NCBI GenBank assembly: GCA_963811895.1
Contig: CAWETE010000016.1
Coordinates: 124,001 to 188,000 of the forward strand
Direction: 5' to 3'
DNA: 64,000 nucleotides
Source of the DNA: DASSUW01 sp963811895
GTDB taxonomy: Bacteria > Actinomycetota > Thermoleophilia > Solirubrobacterales > Solirubrobacteraceae
A program made the translations under genes and the position numbers. Shown piece after piece: positions 34,099 to 41,778 of the stretch (position 1 is the stretch's first letter; the number at the start of each line of letters is the position of its first letter). The notes beneath the pieces are model-generated. The model saw only the letters and a program-made list of their open reading frames with translations. It was not told the origin of the DNA and ran no database searches.

Positions 34099-35051
34099 GG
34101 CTGGTCGTCAACCCGCTCGCCGGCCCGGTCGAGCGAGAGGCCGCCCACGCCTACGACTTCCATCGCGCGCTGCCCGGCTATGCGCCGACGCCGCTCGTGG
34201 ACGCGCGCGCCGCCGCCGAGGCGCTCGGCGTCGCCCGCGTGTGGGTCAAGGACGAGTCGAGCCGGCTGGGGCTGCCCTCGTTCAAGATCCTCGGCGCCTC
34301 ATGGGCGATCCACCGGGCGCTCGAGGCCCGCGGCGACCGCCCGCGGCTCGCCTGCGCGACCGACGGCAACCACGGCCGCGCGGTCGCCCGCGTGGCGCGC
34401 GAGCGCGGCCTCGAGGCCACGGTCTTCGTGCCGGCGGACATGATCGCCGCCCGGCGCGAGGCGATCGCCGCGGAGGGCGCCCGCGTCGAGGTCGTCGACG
34501 GGTCGTACGACGACGCGGTCGAGCGCGCGGCCGAGGCCGGAGCGCTCGTCATCCAGGACACGGGGGCCGACGAGGTGCCGCGCTGGACCGTGGAGGGCTA
34601 CGGGACGATCGGCGCCGAGATCGACGTCGAGCCCGATGTGGTGGCGGTGCAGGTCGGCGTCGGATCGTTCGCCTCCGCCATCGTCCGCCGCTTCGCCGGC
34701 GCGCGCATCATCGGCGTCGAGCCGACGACCGCCGCCTGCGCGCTCGCCTCCATCGAAGCGGGCGAGCCGGTCGAGGTCCCCGGTCCGCACGACTCGGTGA
34801 TGGCGGGCCTGAACTGCGGTCGCGTCTCGCCCGGCGCCTGGCCGGTCGTGAGCCGCGGCATCGAGGCGTTCGCCGCGGTCTCCGACGACTGCGCCCGCGA
34901 GGCCGTGCGGCTGCTCGCGCGCGACGGCGTCACGGCCGGGGAGAGCGGCGCCGCCGGCCTGGCCGGCCTGCTCGCCTTCCGCGACGAGCTCTCGCTGTCG
35001 CCGGGCGACACCGTGCTGGTGATCAATACCGAGGGCGACACGACGATTTGA
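34095..35051 (+). CDS. Diaminopropionate ammonia-lyase-like PLP enzyme (DpaL type)
   Basis: 318 residues. Fold-type II PLP enzyme: Schiff-base lysine K64 in GLPSFKILGASWA, CATDGNHGRAVARVA, VFVPADMIAARREAI, VQVGVGSFASAIVRRF, and C-terminal GESGAAGLAGLL. The SFK.LGA and ATDGNHGR motifs fit the DpaL/YgeX group; it is shorter than the usual roughly 400 residues, missing mainly N-terminal parts. It should deaminate 2,3-diaminopropionate or a related amino acid to pyruvate or a 2-oxoacid and ammonia. Works with the M20 enzyme encoded upstream. Confidence 0.85.
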   Translation: MRLVVNPLAGPVEREAAHAYDFHRALPGYAPTPLVDARAAAEALGVARVWVKDESSRLGLPSFKILGASWAIHRALEARGDRPRLACATDGNHGRAVARVARERGLEATVFVPADMIAARREAIAAEGARVEVVDGSYDDAVERAAEAGALVIQDTGADEVPRWTVEGYGTIGAEIDVEPDVVAVQVGVGSFASAIVRRFAGARIIGVEPTTAACALASIEAGEPVEVPGPHDSVMAGLNCGRVSPGAWPVVSRGIEAFAAVSDDCAREAVRLLARDGVTAGESGAAGLAGLLAFRDELSLSPGDTVLVINTEGDTTI

Positions 35052-35082
35052 CAAATTCTCCTGTCGAATCGAGAATGCGACC
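35048..35082 (+). promoter_or_regulatory. Promoter and palindromic operator of the HTH-SRPBCC operon
   Basis: Consensus -35 TTGACA (35048-35053), 17-bp spacer and -10 GAGAAT (35071-35076), ending 6 nt before the GTG at 35083 (leaderless). A perfect inverted repeat ATTCTC-N10-GAGAAT (35055-35060, 35071-35076) covers the spacer and the -10, well placed for autorepression by the HTH protein encoded next. The -35 overlaps the stop codon of the lyase gene. Confidence 0.7.
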
Positions 35083-35616
35083 GTGCTGCTGCAGGAGCCA
35101 GAGCGCGTCCGCACCGCGCTGTCGCCGCTCCGGCGCTCGCTGCTGGAGCGGCTGCGCGAGCCCTCGTCGGCGACCCGCGTCGCCGCCGAGCTGGGCGTTC
35201 CGCGCCAGCGCGTGAACTACCACCTGCGCGAGCTCGAGCGCGCCGGCCTCGTCGAGCTCGTCGAGGAGCGGAAGCGACGTGGCTGCACCGAGCGCGTGCT
35301 CGTCGCCCGCGACTTCGTGGTCGATCCCGCGGTGATCGGCGAGGCGGCGGACGAGCAGGACCGCTTCGCGGCCGCGCACCTCGTCCACACGGCGGCCGGC
35401 GTGGTGCGCGACGTCGCGCGCATGCAGGACGCCGCCGAGGAGCAGGGCCGGCGTCTGCTCACGTTCACGATCGAGGCCGAGGTCGGCTTCGCGGAGCCGG
35501 CGGACCTCGACCGCTTCGTCGAGGCGCTCGCCCACACCGTCGCGGGCTTCGACGCCCCCGGCCGCCGCTACCGCGTCGTCATCGGCGGCCATCCCGCCCC
35601 GAAGGAGGAGACATGA
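35083..35616 (+). CDS. ArsR-like winged-helix transcriptional regulator
   Basis: 177 residues. Winged-helix domain about 8-75: LSPLRRSLLERLREPSSATRVAAE split, then VPRQRVNYHLRELERAGLVELVEER (recognition helix and wing). The C-terminal part (about 85-177) is a helical/alpha-beta domain seen in HTH regulators paired with SRPBCC proteins. Its stop overlaps the SRPBCC start by ATGA. Probably represses its own operon through the palindrome in its promoter (inference). Confidence 0.88.
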   Translation: MLLQEPERVRTALSPLRRSLLERLREPSSATRVAAELGVPRQRVNYHLRELERAGLVELVEERKRRGCTERVLVARDFVVDPAVIGEAADEQDRFAAAHLVHTAAGVVRDVARMQDAAEEQGRRLLTFTIEAEVGFAEPADLDRFVEALAHTVAGFDAPGRRYRVVIGGHPAPKEET

Positions 35617-36101
35617 GCGATCCCGTCATCGTCGAGATCGTGGTCGAGGCGCCCGTCGAGACGGTCTGGCGCGCGTTGCGCGATCGAGCCGAGATCCGGC
35701 GCTGGTTCGGCTGGGAGACGGACGAGCTCGAGGAGGAGATCGAGTTCATCTTCTTCCAGGCCTCGACGGCCGACGACGATGCCCACGTCATCGACGGCGG
35801 CCCGGGCGGCGTCATCAGCCTCGAGGGACGCGGCGACCAGACCGTCGTGCGCGTCACGCGCGCGGCGCCCGCGGGAAGCTGGGACGGCGTCTACGACGAG
35901 GTCAACGAGGGCTGGCTGACCTTCATCCAGCAGCTGCGCTTCTACCTCGAGCGCCACCCGGGCAAGGAGCGACGCACGCTGCACGTCGCCTCGGGTGGCG
36001 AAGAGTGGTTCCGCACGGAGAACCAGCTCGGCGTCGTGCGCGAGGACGGCTCGCTCGTGATCCGCACCCGCGAGCGCGTGATCGTCAGCGAATACGACTG
36101 A
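35613..36101 (+). CDS. SRPBCC/AHSA1-family protein
   Basis: 162 residues. START-like fold: IVEIVVEAPVETVWRALRDR, IRRWFGWE, VISLEGRGDQTVVRVTR and a long C-terminal helix (EVNEGWLTFIQQLRFYLER). RBS GAAGGAG. The ArsR-SRPBCC pair is a common two-gene unit in actinobacteria; the SRPBCC protein usually binds a hydrophobic small molecule. A C-terminal extension of about 35 residues lies beyond the core. Overlaps the convergent carboxypeptidase gene by 17 bp. Confidence 0.9.
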   Translation: MSDPVIVEIVVEAPVETVWRALRDRAEIRRWFGWETDELEEEIEFIFFQASTADDDAHVIDGGPGGVISLEGRGDQTVVRVTRAAPAGSWDGVYDEVNEGWLTFIQQLRFYLERHPGKERRTLHVASGGEEWFRTENQLGVVREDGSLVIRTRERVIVSEYD

Positions 36102-37089
36102 ACGCGCGGTCGAAGAGGCGGACCGCCTGGCGGCCCGGGTCGGGCGAGTCGAGCAGCACGATGCCGAGGTGCCGGCCGCCGCGGCGCACGGTGGCCACGA
36201 GGCAGCGGCCCGCCGCCTCGGTGTAGCCGGTCTTGACGCCCGTGGTGCCGCGGTAGCCCATCCGCAGCAGCGGGTTGTTGTTGTAGAGGTAGAGCTTGCG
36301 GCCCTTGATCGGGAACGGCAGGACGGCCGAGCGGCGGCGCACGATCCGGGCCAGGCGCGGCTCGCGCAGCACGGCGCGCGCCATCGCGGCGAGATCGGGC
36401 GCGCACGAGTGGTTGCCGCTGTCGCGGATGCCGCTCACCGTCGAGAAGCGAGTGCAGGCCAGGCCCATGGCGCGGGCGCGCGCGTTCATGAGCGCGACGA
36501 ACTCCGGCACCGAGCCGGCCGCCTGCTGCGCCAGCGCGATCGCGGCGTCGTTGCCCGACGGCAGCAGCAGGCCGTGCAGCATCGTGCCGACCTCGATCCG
36601 CCTGCCCTTCTTGAACATCCCGACGCCCGAGCCGGTGTAGGCGAGCGCCTCCTTGGTGATCGTCACGCGCCCGTCCTCGGGCAGGCGCTCGACGGCCACC
36701 AGCGCGGTCATCATCTTGGTCAGCGACGCGATCGGCAGCACGCGCTCGGGCCGGTGGCGCCACAGCACGCGGCCGCTGTCGAGGTCGAACAGCAGGCCCG
36801 CGGCCGGCGGCCGGCGGAAGCCGGTGGCGACGGTGTCGCGCGGGTCGTCGAGCTTGACGGCGAGCGGCGAGGGCGCCGTGCCGCCGCCGGCCAGCGGCGC
36901 GGTCCCGGGATCGAGCAGCGGGCCGGGAGCGGGCGTCTCCTCCGCGGCGGCGCGGGGCCGCGGCGCGTCGGGATCGCCGGCGCGGCCGGCCAGCAGCAGC
37001 GTGACCGCCGCCGTCAGGGCGACGAGGGCGACCGCCGGCCAGCGGCGGCGCCTGCGACGACGTCCTCCCTGCAGCAGTGTGTACGGCAT
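36085..37089 (-). CDS. D-alanyl-D-alanine carboxypeptidase (peptidase S11, DacA-like)
   Basis: 334 residues. Poly-Arg N-terminus and a TM anchor (about 18-36), Pro-rich linker to about 90, then the penicillin-binding S11 domain: S122-xx-K125 (ASLTKMM), S178-G-N180 and K286-T-G288. It trims pentapeptide stem ends outside the membrane. The C-terminal PBP5 beta domain is absent, giving a short, single-domain enzyme. Follows the small membrane gene directly. Confidence 0.92.
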   Translation of the reverse strand: MPYTLLQGGRRRRRRRWPAVALVALTAAVTLLLAGRAGDPDAPRPRAAAEETPAPGPLLDPGTAPLAGGGTAPSPLAVKLDDPRDTVATGFRRPPAAGLLFDLDSGRVLWRHRPERVLPIASLTKMMTALVAVERLPEDGRVTITKEALAYTGSGVGMFKKGRRIEVGTMLHGLLLPSGNDAAIALAQQAAGSVPEFVALMNARARAMGLACTRFSTVSGIRDSGNHSCAPDLAAMARAVLREPRLARIVRRRSAVLPFPIKGRKLYLYNNNPLLRMGYRGTTGVKTGYTEAAGRCLVATVRRGGRHLGIVLLDSPDPGRQAVRLFDRAFSRIR

Positions 37090-37269
37090 TCAGCGTTTCT
37101 TGTCGGGCGGCTCCGTGAGCGCACCGAGGATCCCGAAGCCCAGCAGCGCCAAGATGATGAAGGACAGTCCGGTCAGCAGGTCCGGGCCGCTCGTGAACAT
37201 CACGTAGAGCGTGAGGAAGCCGAAGAGGCAGACGAAGGCGAGCGCGCCGAAGGCGATCGCCGACCTCAC
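37090..37269 (-). CDS. Small membrane protein (two TM helices)
   Basis: 59 residues, GTG start at 37269 overlapping the rhomboid stop by GTGA. Two hydrophobic segments (about 4-24 and 32-51) around the short polar turn TSGPD, ending in a charged tail EPPDKKR. Its stop abuts the carboxypeptidase ATG. No family known. Its tight packing between two genes supports it as real. Confidence 0.65.
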   Translation of the reverse strand: MRSAIAFGALAFVCLFGFLTLYVMFTSGPDLLTGLSFIILALLGFGILGALTEPPDKKR

Positions 37270-37991
37270 CGCATCCCCGCCCGCTGGAGCTGGCGCTTGC
37301 GCCGCTTCTCGCTCGCGAAGACGCGGATCAGCAGCAGGCCGCACACGAAGCCGCCGATGTGCGCGAAGTACGCCACGCCGCCGCCCTCGGTGGGCTGCAG
37401 GAGGTCGAAGTAGGCGAGCACGGCCTGCTGGACGATCCAGAAGCCGAGGAAGAGGATCGCCGGCAGCTCGAGGATCGTGAAGAAGAAGATGATGAAGATC
37501 AGCGTCACCACGCGAGCGCCCGGGAACAGCAGCAGGTAGCCGCCGAGCACGCCGGCCACGGCGCCCGAAGCGCCCAGGGACGGGATGTCCGACGACGTGT
37601 TCACGAGGATCTGGCCGGCGTTGGCGGCCAGGCCGGCGAGCAGATAGAAGACGATGAACTTCACCGGCCCCATGGAGTCCTCGACGTTGTTGCCGAAGAT
37701 CCACAGGAACAGCATGTTGCCGCCGAGGTGGAGCAGGCTGCCGTGCATGAACATGCTCGTGAACGCCGTGACGATCGTCGACGGTCCGCCGGGGTCGGTG
37801 GGGCACGGGCTTGTGCCGGTGAACTCGCACGGGATCGCCGCGTACTGATTCACCGGCCAGGCTCCGCCGGTCGCGGGCAGCTGCCACAGGCCGTCCTGCA
37901 GGAAGAAGTAGACGAAGCAGTTCGCCGCGATCAGCAGGACGGTGACGAACGGGAAGTGCTCGGTCGGGATGTTGTCCCGGAGCGGGAACAC
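37266..37991 (-). CDS. Rhomboid-family intramembrane serine protease
   Basis: 241 residues, about six TM helices. Catalytic Ser in SLGASGAVAGVLGG (GASG motif) and catalytic His in YFAHIGGFVCG; HGSLLHLGGNMLFLWIFG is the conserved TM2 HxxxxHxxxN region. It cleaves TM proteins within the membrane. The lumenal loop 1 is large (about 36-80, containing Cys-rich GTSPCPTDPGG). Starts immediately after lipA stop and precedes the small membrane gene. Confidence 0.92.
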   Translation of the reverse strand: MFPLRDNIPTEHFPFVTVLLIAANCFVYFFLQDGLWQLPATGGAWPVNQYAAIPCEFTGTSPCPTDPGGPSTIVTAFTSMFMHGSLLHLGGNMLFLWIFGNNVEDSMGPVKFIVFYLLAGLAANAGQILVNTSSDIPSLGASGAVAGVLGGYLLLFPGARVVTLIFIIFFFTILELPAILFLGFWIVQQAVLAYFDLLQPTEGGGVAYFAHIGGFVCGLLLIRVFASEKRRKRQLQRAGMR

Positions 37992-38954
37992 TCAGCCTGC
38001 CGCGGCGACGGGGCCGACGCCCGGCTGCTCCTGCTTGACGTGCTCGTCGGCGTGATACGAGGAGCGCACGAGCGGTCCGGCCGCGACGTGCTCGAAGCCG
38101 AGCGCGTAGGCGGCGTGCTCGAGCGCGGTGAACTCCTCCGGCTCCCAGTAGCGCACGACCGGCAGGTGGCGCTCGGTCGGCCGCAGGTACTGGCCGACCG
38201 TGAGCACCTGCACGCCCTGCTCGCGCAGCTGCCCGAAGGCCTCGACCATCTCCTCGTGCGTCTCGCCGAGGCCGACCATCAGGCCGGACTTGGTCGTGAC
38301 CTCGCCTTCACCCATCTCCAGCGCGTTGCGCAGGACGCGCAGCGAGCGCTCCCAGCGCGAGCCGCGGCGGGCGACCGGATACAGCCGCGGCGCGACCTCG
38401 ACGTTGTGGTTGAAGACGTCGGGGCGCTCGGCGATCACCTTCGCCAGCGGCATCTCCTCGCCGCGGAAGTCGGGCGTCAGGCACTCGATCTTGCACCACG
38501 GCGCCTGCATGCGGATCGAGCGGATCACGCCGACCCACGCCTGGGCGCCGTAGTCGGGCAGGTCGTCGCGGTCGACGCTGGTGACGACGGCGTGCCGGAG
38601 GCCCATCTTCGCGACCGAGCGCGCGACGCGCAGCGGCTCGAGCGGGTCGTTGAAGGTCGGCTTGCCGGTCTTGACGTTGCAGAAGCCGCAGCGGCGCGTG
38701 CAGGTGTCGCCGAGGATCATGAAGGTCGCCGTGCCGCGCTCCCAGCAGTCGCCGACGTTCGGGCACGCCGCCTCCTGGCAGACCGTGTGCAGGCCCTCGG
38801 ACTTGATCATCCGGTCGAGCTCGCGGTAGCGATCGCCGCCGGGCGCCGGGACCTTGAACCAGCGCGGCTTGCGGCTGCGGAAGGGCAGCGTCTCCGGGCC
38901 GAGCACCTTGAGCACGTCCATGCCGCCCGGGTTGGCTCGAGAGCGCGTGCTCAC
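37992..38954 (-). CDS. lipA: Lipoyl synthase
   Basis: 320 residues. Auxiliary cluster cysteines C59, C64, C70 (CQEAACPNVGDC) and radical-SAM cysteines C85, C89, C92 (CTRRCGFC); final conserved Ser in GPLVRSSYHAD. It inserts two sulfurs into octanoyl groups on E2 lipoyl domains, several of which are encoded in this window. GTG start 38954 is preceded by TACCCT at 7 nt: a leaderless gene. lipB is about 2 kb away on the same strand. Confidence 0.96.
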   Translation of the reverse strand: MSTRSRANPGGMDVLKVLGPETLPFRSRKPRWFKVPAPGGDRYRELDRMIKSEGLHTVCQEAACPNVGDCWERGTATFMILGDTCTRRCGFCNVKTGKPTFNDPLEPLRVARSVAKMGLRHAVVTSVDRDDLPDYGAQAWVGVIRSIRMQAPWCKIECLTPDFRGEEMPLAKVIAERPDVFNHNVEVAPRLYPVARRGSRWERSLRVLRNALEMGEGEVTTKSGLMVGLGETHEEMVEAFGQLREQGVQVLTVGQYLRPTERHLPVVRYWEPEEFTALEHAAYALGFEHVAAGPLVRSSYHADEHVKQEQPGVGPVAAAG

Positions 38955-39364
38955 GTCTGAGAGGGTATCCAGGAGCGCCAGTGTTCCGGCGCGATGGCGA
39001 TCACCGGGCCGGCGGGCCGTTCGGCGCGGTATTGGTCGTACTTGGCGGCCAGGGCCTCGACGGCCGCGTCATCGTCCACCACCGCGGCCGGCCCGTCGAC
39101 GCGCACCCACCAGAGCCGCGTCCAGTCCTCCTCGTAGTGGTCGACGAGCAGGCTCGCGCGGCCGGTGGCGCGCACGTTGTCGAGCCGTGCGAGCGCGGTG
39201 GTCGACTTGGGCTTGGCGTCAACCGCGGTGACGATGCGGCCGTCGTGCAGCGTGAAGCACACGGGAACGATGTGCGGCCCTCCGGCCGGCGTGACGGTGG
39301 CGAGGCGACCGATGCGCGCGAGCGCCAGGCGCTCCTCAGCGATGGCGGGAGGCAAGCTCGGCAT
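38951..39364 (-). CDS. F420-type PPOX (pyridoxamine phosphate oxidase-like) oxidoreductase
   Basis: 137 residues. Split-barrel flavin/F420-binding fold: RIGRLATVTPAGGPHIVPVCF, DGRIVTAVDAKPKSTTALARLDNV (split), VRATGRASLLVDHYEEDW, LWWVRVDGPAAV. Matches the TIGR03668 (Rv0121-type) group that uses F420. Start ATG 39364 overlaps the LLM gene by 29 bp; no closer start exists before the conserved region. The last codons overlap lipA. Substrate unknown. Confidence 0.88.
   Translation of the reverse strand: MPSLPPAIAEERLALARIGRLATVTPAGGPHIVPVCFTLHDGRIVTAVDAKPKSTTALARLDNVRATGRASLLVDHYEEDWTRLWWVRVDGPAAVVDDDAAVEALAAKYDQYRAERPAGPVIAIAPEHWRSWIPSQT
38955..38967 (-). promoter_or_regulatory. Leaderless -10 element of lipA
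   Basis: TACCCT (38962-38967, minus strand) followed by 7 nt and the GTG at 38954. The promoter lies within the last codons of the upstream oxidoreductase gene. Confidence 0.5.
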
Positions 39365-40163
39365 ACCGCTCCACCAGCGGCAGCACCGTGTCGGGCCCCT
39401 CGGAGGGCACGTCGAGCAGCGCGCGGTCCACACCCGCCGCGGCCAGGCGCTCGATGAAGTCGTCCTCGGGCGTGGCGGCGTAGTAGCTCACCGGCACGTG
39501 GCGGCCCGCCCGCTCGCGCAGCTCCTCGATGCGCGGGGCGAGCTCCTCCGGATCGGCGCGGTTGGGCATCCACTCGTCGCCGTACTCGAGCACGCGGTCG
39601 AGCACCTTCGGGCCGAGGCCGCCCATGAGGACCGGCGGGTGCGGCTCTTGGACCGGCTTCGGCCACGACCAGATCGGCTCGAAGTCGACGAACTCGCCGT
39701 GGAACTCCGCTTCGTCGTTGGTCCAGATCTCCTTCATGGCCAGGATGCGCTCGCGCATGAGCGCGAAGCGGCGCTTCGGGTCGGTGCCGTGGTTGGCCAT
39801 CTCCTCGCGATTCCAGCCGCCGCCGACGCCGAACTCGAAGCGCCCGCCGGACAGGAAGTCGAGCGTGGCGACCTCCTTGGCGGTGGTGATCGGGTCGCGC
39901 TCGACGACCAGGCAGATGCCGGTGCCGAGCCGCAGCTTCGTCGTGGCCTGCGCGACGGTGGCCAGCGCCACGAACGGGTCGTGCGTGTGCCAGTACTTCT
40001 CCGGCAGCTCGCCCCCGCGCGGGTTGGGCGTGTCGCGGGCGACGGGGATGTGCGTGTGCTCGGCGAAGAGCAGCGTCTCGAAGCCGGCGTCCTCGGCCGC
40101 GCGGCCCAGCTCCGCGGGCGCGATCGAGAAGTCCGTGGGGAAGGTCATCAGGCCGAATCTCAC
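39336..40163 (-). CDS. F420-dependent LLM-class oxidoreductase
   Basis: 275 residues. TIM barrel of the luciferase-like monooxygenase family: MRFGLMTFPTDFSIAPAEL, LLFAEHTHIPV, LRLGTGICLVVERDPI, FELGV-type GRFEFGVGGGWNREEMANHG, PVLMGGLGPKVLDR. TIGR03619-like subgroup, which uses F420. Followed by an F420-type PPOX gene, so the pair may act on one compound. GTG start 40163 with TAGGCT at 7 nt upstream. Confidence 0.92.
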   Translation of the reverse strand: MRFGLMTFPTDFSIAPAELGRAAEDAGFETLLFAEHTHIPVARDTPNPRGGELPEKYWHTHDPFVALATVAQATTKLRLGTGICLVVERDPITTAKEVATLDFLSGGRFEFGVGGGWNREEMANHGTDPKRRFALMRERILAMKEIWTNDEAEFHGEFVDFEPIWSWPKPVQEPHPPVLMGGLGPKVLDRVLEYGDEWMPNRADPEELAPRIEELRERAGRHVPVSYYAATPEDDFIERLAAAGVDRALLDVPSEGPDTVLPLVERYAELASRHR

Positions 40164-40176
40164 GGCCTGCAGCCTA
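40164..40176 (-). promoter_or_regulatory. Leaderless -10 element of the LLM gene
   Basis: TAGGCT (40171-40176, minus strand) followed by 7 nt and GTG at 40163; no Shine-Dalgarno. Confidence 0.5.
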
Positions 40177-40218
40177 CGTCAGCGTGCGGGTCCGGACTCG
40201 GCCGGCCCCATCGCACTA

Positions 40219-40275
40219 GGGCACCCAACTTCCCAACGTGCCCGCGAGGCTCGCGGAAATGGGAAGAAATGCACC
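40219..40275. repeat. Bipartite palindromic intergenic element
   Basis: Outer arms CTTCCCA (40229-40235) and TGGGAAG (40260-40266) enclose a perfect CCGCGA/TCGCGG hairpin (40242-40247, 40251-40256). Flanking GGGCACCC and GCACCC extend the symmetry weakly. Lies between the LLM start and the end of the next minus-strand gene; it might be a terminator or a second dispersed repeat family. Confidence 0.55.
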
Positions 40276-40295
40276 CTCACCCTCCCTACTCGGGG

Positions 40296-40634
40296 CTAGC
40301 GCCGGAGTCGCCAGGCCGCCGTCCCGAGCACGACCGCGGCGATGCCGAGTGCGACGAAGCCGCCGAGCGCGAGGTCGTAGCCGCTGTAGCGGTCGCCGCG
40401 CGGAAGCATCCAGATCGTGAGGGCGATGGCGACGACGGCCGCGAGCGCCACGACGAGCGGCCGCCGCGCGACGGCGATCACGAGCGCGCAGGCGAGCATG
40501 CCGAGCGTGAACCCCGGCTCCGTGTCCCAGCCGGCGATCGTCAGCGGCTGCCCGTCGTCGGTCCCGCGGAACCACGGCAGCAGGAGCGACAGTGCCAGCA
40601 GGAGACCCCCTGCCCTCCACGTCCAGGCGTGCAT
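40296..40634 (-). CDS. Small integral membrane protein
   Basis: 112 residues with four predicted TM helices (about 6-22, 40-57, 60-77 and 87-106) and loops such as WFRGTDDGQPLTIAGWD. Similar four-helix proteins are widespread in Thermoleophilia without known function. It ends just before the palindromic element and follows a cupin gene by 11 bp on the same strand. Confidence 0.7.
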   Translation of the reverse strand: MHAWTWRAGGLLLALSLLLPWFRGTDDGQPLTIAGWDTEPGFTLGMLACALVIAVARRPLVVALAAVVAIALTIWMLPRGDRYSGYDLALGGFVALGIAAVVLGTAAWRLRR

Positions 40635-40645
40635 GGGCTCGCCGG

Positions 40646-41056
40646 CTACGGCCAGAACCCGTCGTGGCCCACGGACTCGGTCGCGTGGTCCTCGACTTTG
40701 CGGGAGGCCATCAGGAACGCGGCCCGCGCATCGGTGTCGTTGCGGGCGGCGCGCGGCGTGGCGGGCGGGATCAGCACCGCGTCGCGCGGGCCGAGCGTGA
40801 GCACGTCGTCGCCGAGCTTGAGCGTGAGCTCGCCCTCGAGCACGAGGTAGATCTCCTCGATCGTGCGGTGGCTGTGGCCGCGGCTGGGATCGCCGCCGGG
40901 CGGCACGTGGGCGGTATGCGCTTCGAGCACTCGGAGGTTGACCGCCAGTTGCTCCGAGCCGAGCGGGCGGCCGTAGCCGATGAACGCGCCGGGGGCGTCG
41001 CCGGTGAAGTCCGGCGCGTCGGCCGCGCGGAGCAGCGTGTACGCGCTAGACGGCAA
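40646..41056 (-). CDS. Cupin-domain protein
   Basis: 136 residues. Single cupin: motif 1 PSRGHSHRTIEEIYLVLEGEL (G..H.H......Y.L.G) and motif 2 LGPRDAVLIPPATPRAARN, with metal-binding His-x-His. Start taken as TTG 41056, overlapping the lipB stop by 11 bp; a later start would cut the first strand. Metal-dependent small-molecule enzyme or storage role; not further assignable. Confidence 0.85.
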   Translation of the reverse strand: MPSSAYTLLRAADAPDFTGDAPGAFIGYGRPLGSEQLAVNLRVLEAHTAHVPPGGDPSRGHSHRTIEEIYLVLEGELTLKLGDDVLTLGPRDAVLIPPATPRAARNDTDARAAFLMASRKVEDHATESVGHDGFWP

Positions 41057-41702
41057 CGGGCTCGAGCAGCCGCCGCGGCGTGACGATCCGCTGGCGCCGG
41101 CCGAGCTCGCGGGCGAAGGCGTAGGCGGCTCGCTTGCGGAAGCAGTCGACGCCCTCGGGCGAGCCCTCCTCGCGCAGCGAGGTCATCCGCACGCCCGGCA
41201 GCCCGCACGCGACCACGCTGGTGAACGGCGTCAGGTCGTTGTCGACGTTGACCGCGAAGCCGTGCATCGAGACGCGGCGCGAGACGTGGATGCCGATCGA
41301 GCCGATCTTGCGGTCCTCCACCCAGACGCCGGTGAACTCGCGGCCGTCGCGCGTTCCCGCGGGAACGCCGGCCTCGTTGATCGCGGCGACCAGGGCGCGC
41401 TCCATGGCGCCCACGAACTCGCGGACGTTGTCGACGCGCATGATCGGATAGCCCACGAGCTGGCCGGGGCCGTGGTAGGTGAGCTTGCCGCCGCGCTCGG
41501 TGTCGACGACGGGGATGTCGCCGCCGATCGGCAGCTCGCCGGGCTCGGAGCGGCGGCCCAGCGTGTAGACGGGCGGGTGCTCGAGCAGCAGCAGCAGGTC
41601 GGGCAGCTCGCCGGCCTGGACTCGCGTCCGCAGGCGCTCCTGGATGTCGACCGCCTCGCGGTACTCGACAACGCCCAGGTTGCACGTCCAAAGCTCGTGC
41701 AT
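41046..41702 (-). CDS. lipB: Octanoyl-ACP:protein transferase
   Basis: 218 residues. Family signatures: LLLLEHPPVYTLGRR, GGKLTYHGPGQLVGYPIM, catalytic Lys in EDRKIGSIGIHVSR (K132) and Cys in VACGLPGVRM (C166). It moves octanoyl from acyl carrier protein to E2 lipoyl lysines, before LipA adds sulfur. It lies directly downstream of an E2 gene, separated by a terminator. A TACCAT box 8 nt before ATG suggests its own promoter. Confidence 0.96.
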   Translation of the reverse strand: MHELWTCNLGVVEYREAVDIQERLRTRVQAGELPDLLLLLEHPPVYTLGRRSEPGELPIGGDIPVVDTERGGKLTYHGPGQLVGYPIMRVDNVREFVGAMERALVAAINEAGVPAGTRDGREFTGVWVEDRKIGSIGIHVSRRVSMHGFAVNVDNDLTPFTSVVACGLPGVRMTSLREEGSPEGVDCFRKRAAYAFARELGRRQRIVTPRRLLEPVAV

Positions 41703-41724
41703 CGACTCAGATGGTAGGGGTCCG

Positions 41725-41762
41725 CCCCACCCCGGGCCGCTCGACCGCGGCCCGGGGTGGGG
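41725..41762 (-). terminator. Terminator hairpin after the E1-E2 operon
   Basis: Perfect 16-bp GC stem (41725-41740 with 41747-41762), loop TCGACC, lying 17 bp beyond the E2 stop and before lipB. It would separate the dehydrogenase operon from lipB. Confidence 0.7.
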
Positions 41763-41778
41763 GTCCGTCAGACCTTGC

